DNA of 64,000 nt. Origin: Frigidibacter albus. GTDB taxonomy: Bacteria > Pseudomonadota > Alphaproteobacteria > Rhodobacterales > Rhodobacteraceae. Positions 63,184-64,000 of the stretch are shown here, piece by piece. The notes under the pieces are model-generated. The model worked only from the letters and a program-made list of their open reading frames with translations, had not been told where the DNA came from and did no database searches. Each line of letters opens with the position of its first letter. Position 1 is the first letter of the stretch. The stretch is taken from assembly GCF_009908165.1 (NCBI RefSeq), contig NZ_JAAAUC010000001.1, forward strand, positions 248,001 to 312,000. The letters run 5' to 3'. Position numbers and translations under genes: made by a program.

Positions 63184-64000
63184 ATGAACGAACAATCCAC
63201 GATCGACGTTGCTGCCGGCGCAGAGACCATCGCGCAGAAACTGTCAGGCTTCGTCGAAGGCCTGCAAGGTGCGACCATTCCGGGCGCCGCGCGCGAACGG
63301 GCCCGGCACCTGATCCTCGACGCGGTCGGCATTGCACTTGCCTCGACGCAATACGATTTCGCGCACCGCACGCTTTCGGCCCTGCGCGAATTTGGTGAGG
63401 GGCCGGGCGAGGTCATCGGCTATGGCGCGCGGCTGCCGCTGCGCGATGCGGTGATGATGAACGGCTTTCTGGTTCACGGGCTGGACTACGATGACACCCA
63501 CACCCGCGGCGTGATCCACGCCACCGCCAGCTGTTTCCCGACCGCGATGGGCATGGCTGCGGCCGAAAACCTCTCGGGGCGCGATCTGCTGACCTCCTAC
63601 ATTGCGGGGATGGAGGTTGCGACGCGGCTTGGGTCGGTCGCCAAGGGCGGCTTCCACCAGACCGGCTTTCACCCCACCGGGCTGGTCGGCGCCTTTGCCT
63701 GCGCGCTGATCGCCGGCAAGCTGCGCGGGCTGACCGCAAAGCAGCTGTCCCATGCGCAGGGCATCGCGCTCTCGATGGGCTCTGGCAGCCTTGAATTCCT
63801 GCAGGACGGCGCCTGGACCAAGCGGATCCATCCCGGCTGGGCGGGCGTGTGCGGGATCACCGCGGCGACGCTGGCGCGCAATGGCTTCCAAGGCCCCAGG
63901 GAGACCTATGAGGGGCGCTTCGGGCTTTACGCGAGCCACCTCGGGCCGTTGCTGGAGGCGTGCGATCTGTCGATTGCCACCGAGGGGCTGGGCGAGATCT
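63184..64000 (+). CDS. MmgE/PrpD-family protein (3' end outside window)
   Basis: The first 272 residues are visible. The family pattern is clear: ARERARHLILDAVGIALAST, then the active-site LVHGLDYDDTHTRGVIHATA and FHQTGFHPTGLVGAFACA. MmgE/PrpD proteins include 2-methylcitrate dehydratase and cis-aconitate decarboxylase. The former would fit propionate, the latter itaconate. The ATG follows GGAGG nine bases upstream. The gene continues past the window, so the choice between activities cannot be made here. Confidence 0.88.
   Translation, partial: MNEQSTIDVAAGAETIAQKLSGFVEGLQGATIPGAARERARHLILDAVGIALASTQYDFAHRTLSALREFGEGPGEVIGYGARLPLRDAVMMNGFLVHGLDYDDTHTRGVIHATASCFPTAMGMAAAENLSGRDLLTSYIAGMEVATRLGSVAKGGFHQTGFHPTGLVGAFACALIAGKLRGLTAKQLSHAQGIALSMGSGSLEFLQDGAWTKRIHPGWAGVCGITAATLARNGFQGPRETYEGRFGLYASHLGPLLEACDLSIATEGLGEI

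Overview
The window is very GC-rich, tightly packed alphaproteobacterial DNA, most likely from a Rhodobacteraceae relative (Paracoccus, Rhodobacter or Gemmobacter type). The evidence is the gene content: a xylose transporter with a single-domain XylG, a norCBQD cluster behind an NnrR-type box, several TRAP transporters, a DUF2218 gene beside an iron-siderophore transporter, and pstSCAB-phoU-phoB. There is no tRNA, rRNA, CRISPR array, insertion sequence or phage module that I can see.

Layout. 1-2867: end of a xylose ABC transporter (xylF partial, xylH, xylG). 2967-5112: a short-chain dehydrogenase and a small NTF2-like protein, divergent from a LysR regulator. 5255-11773: iron/siderophore uptake, with a TonB-dependent receptor, a minus-strand operon (binding protein, two permeases, ATPase, then a MarR regulator) and a divergent DUF2218 gene. 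12131-17105: nitric oxide reductase norCBQD plus two tiny membrane proteins. 17233-19495: a decayed LysR fragment, an Lrp/AsnC regulator and a convergent class-V aminotransferase. 19742-26715: a minus-strand sugar-acid operon (enolase-superfamily enzyme, gluconate and idonate dehydrogenase-like genes, TRAP transporter) with a divergent GntR/FCD regulator.

26906-48183 is the remarkable part. A 64-residue membrane ORF is followed by about 21 kb of six back-to-back genes of 296, 3259, 708, 342, 1266 and 1122 residues. Their junctions range from 4-bp overlaps to gaps of a few bases. None has a signal peptide or obvious membrane segments. The 3259-residue protein has a repeated modular N-terminal region and a DUF6603-like glycine-rich beta region, and the 1122-residue protein is a probable beta-propeller with an Asp-box. 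I cannot assign a function to any of them. This looks like one undescribed multi-protein system.

48271-59323 is a phosphate-starvation block. A Pho box precedes a three-gene FbpABC/PhnSTU-like ABC transporter. A second Pho box precedes pstS, followed by a terminator-like hairpin and then pstC-pstA-pstB-phoU-phoB. Immediately after phoB comes a PhoB-like protein whose receiver domain has lost the phospho-accepting aspartate. 59498-64000 is a second catabolic operon (MaoC-like hydratase, TRAP transporter, MmgE/PrpD protein cut by the window edge), with a palindrome lying over its putative promoter.
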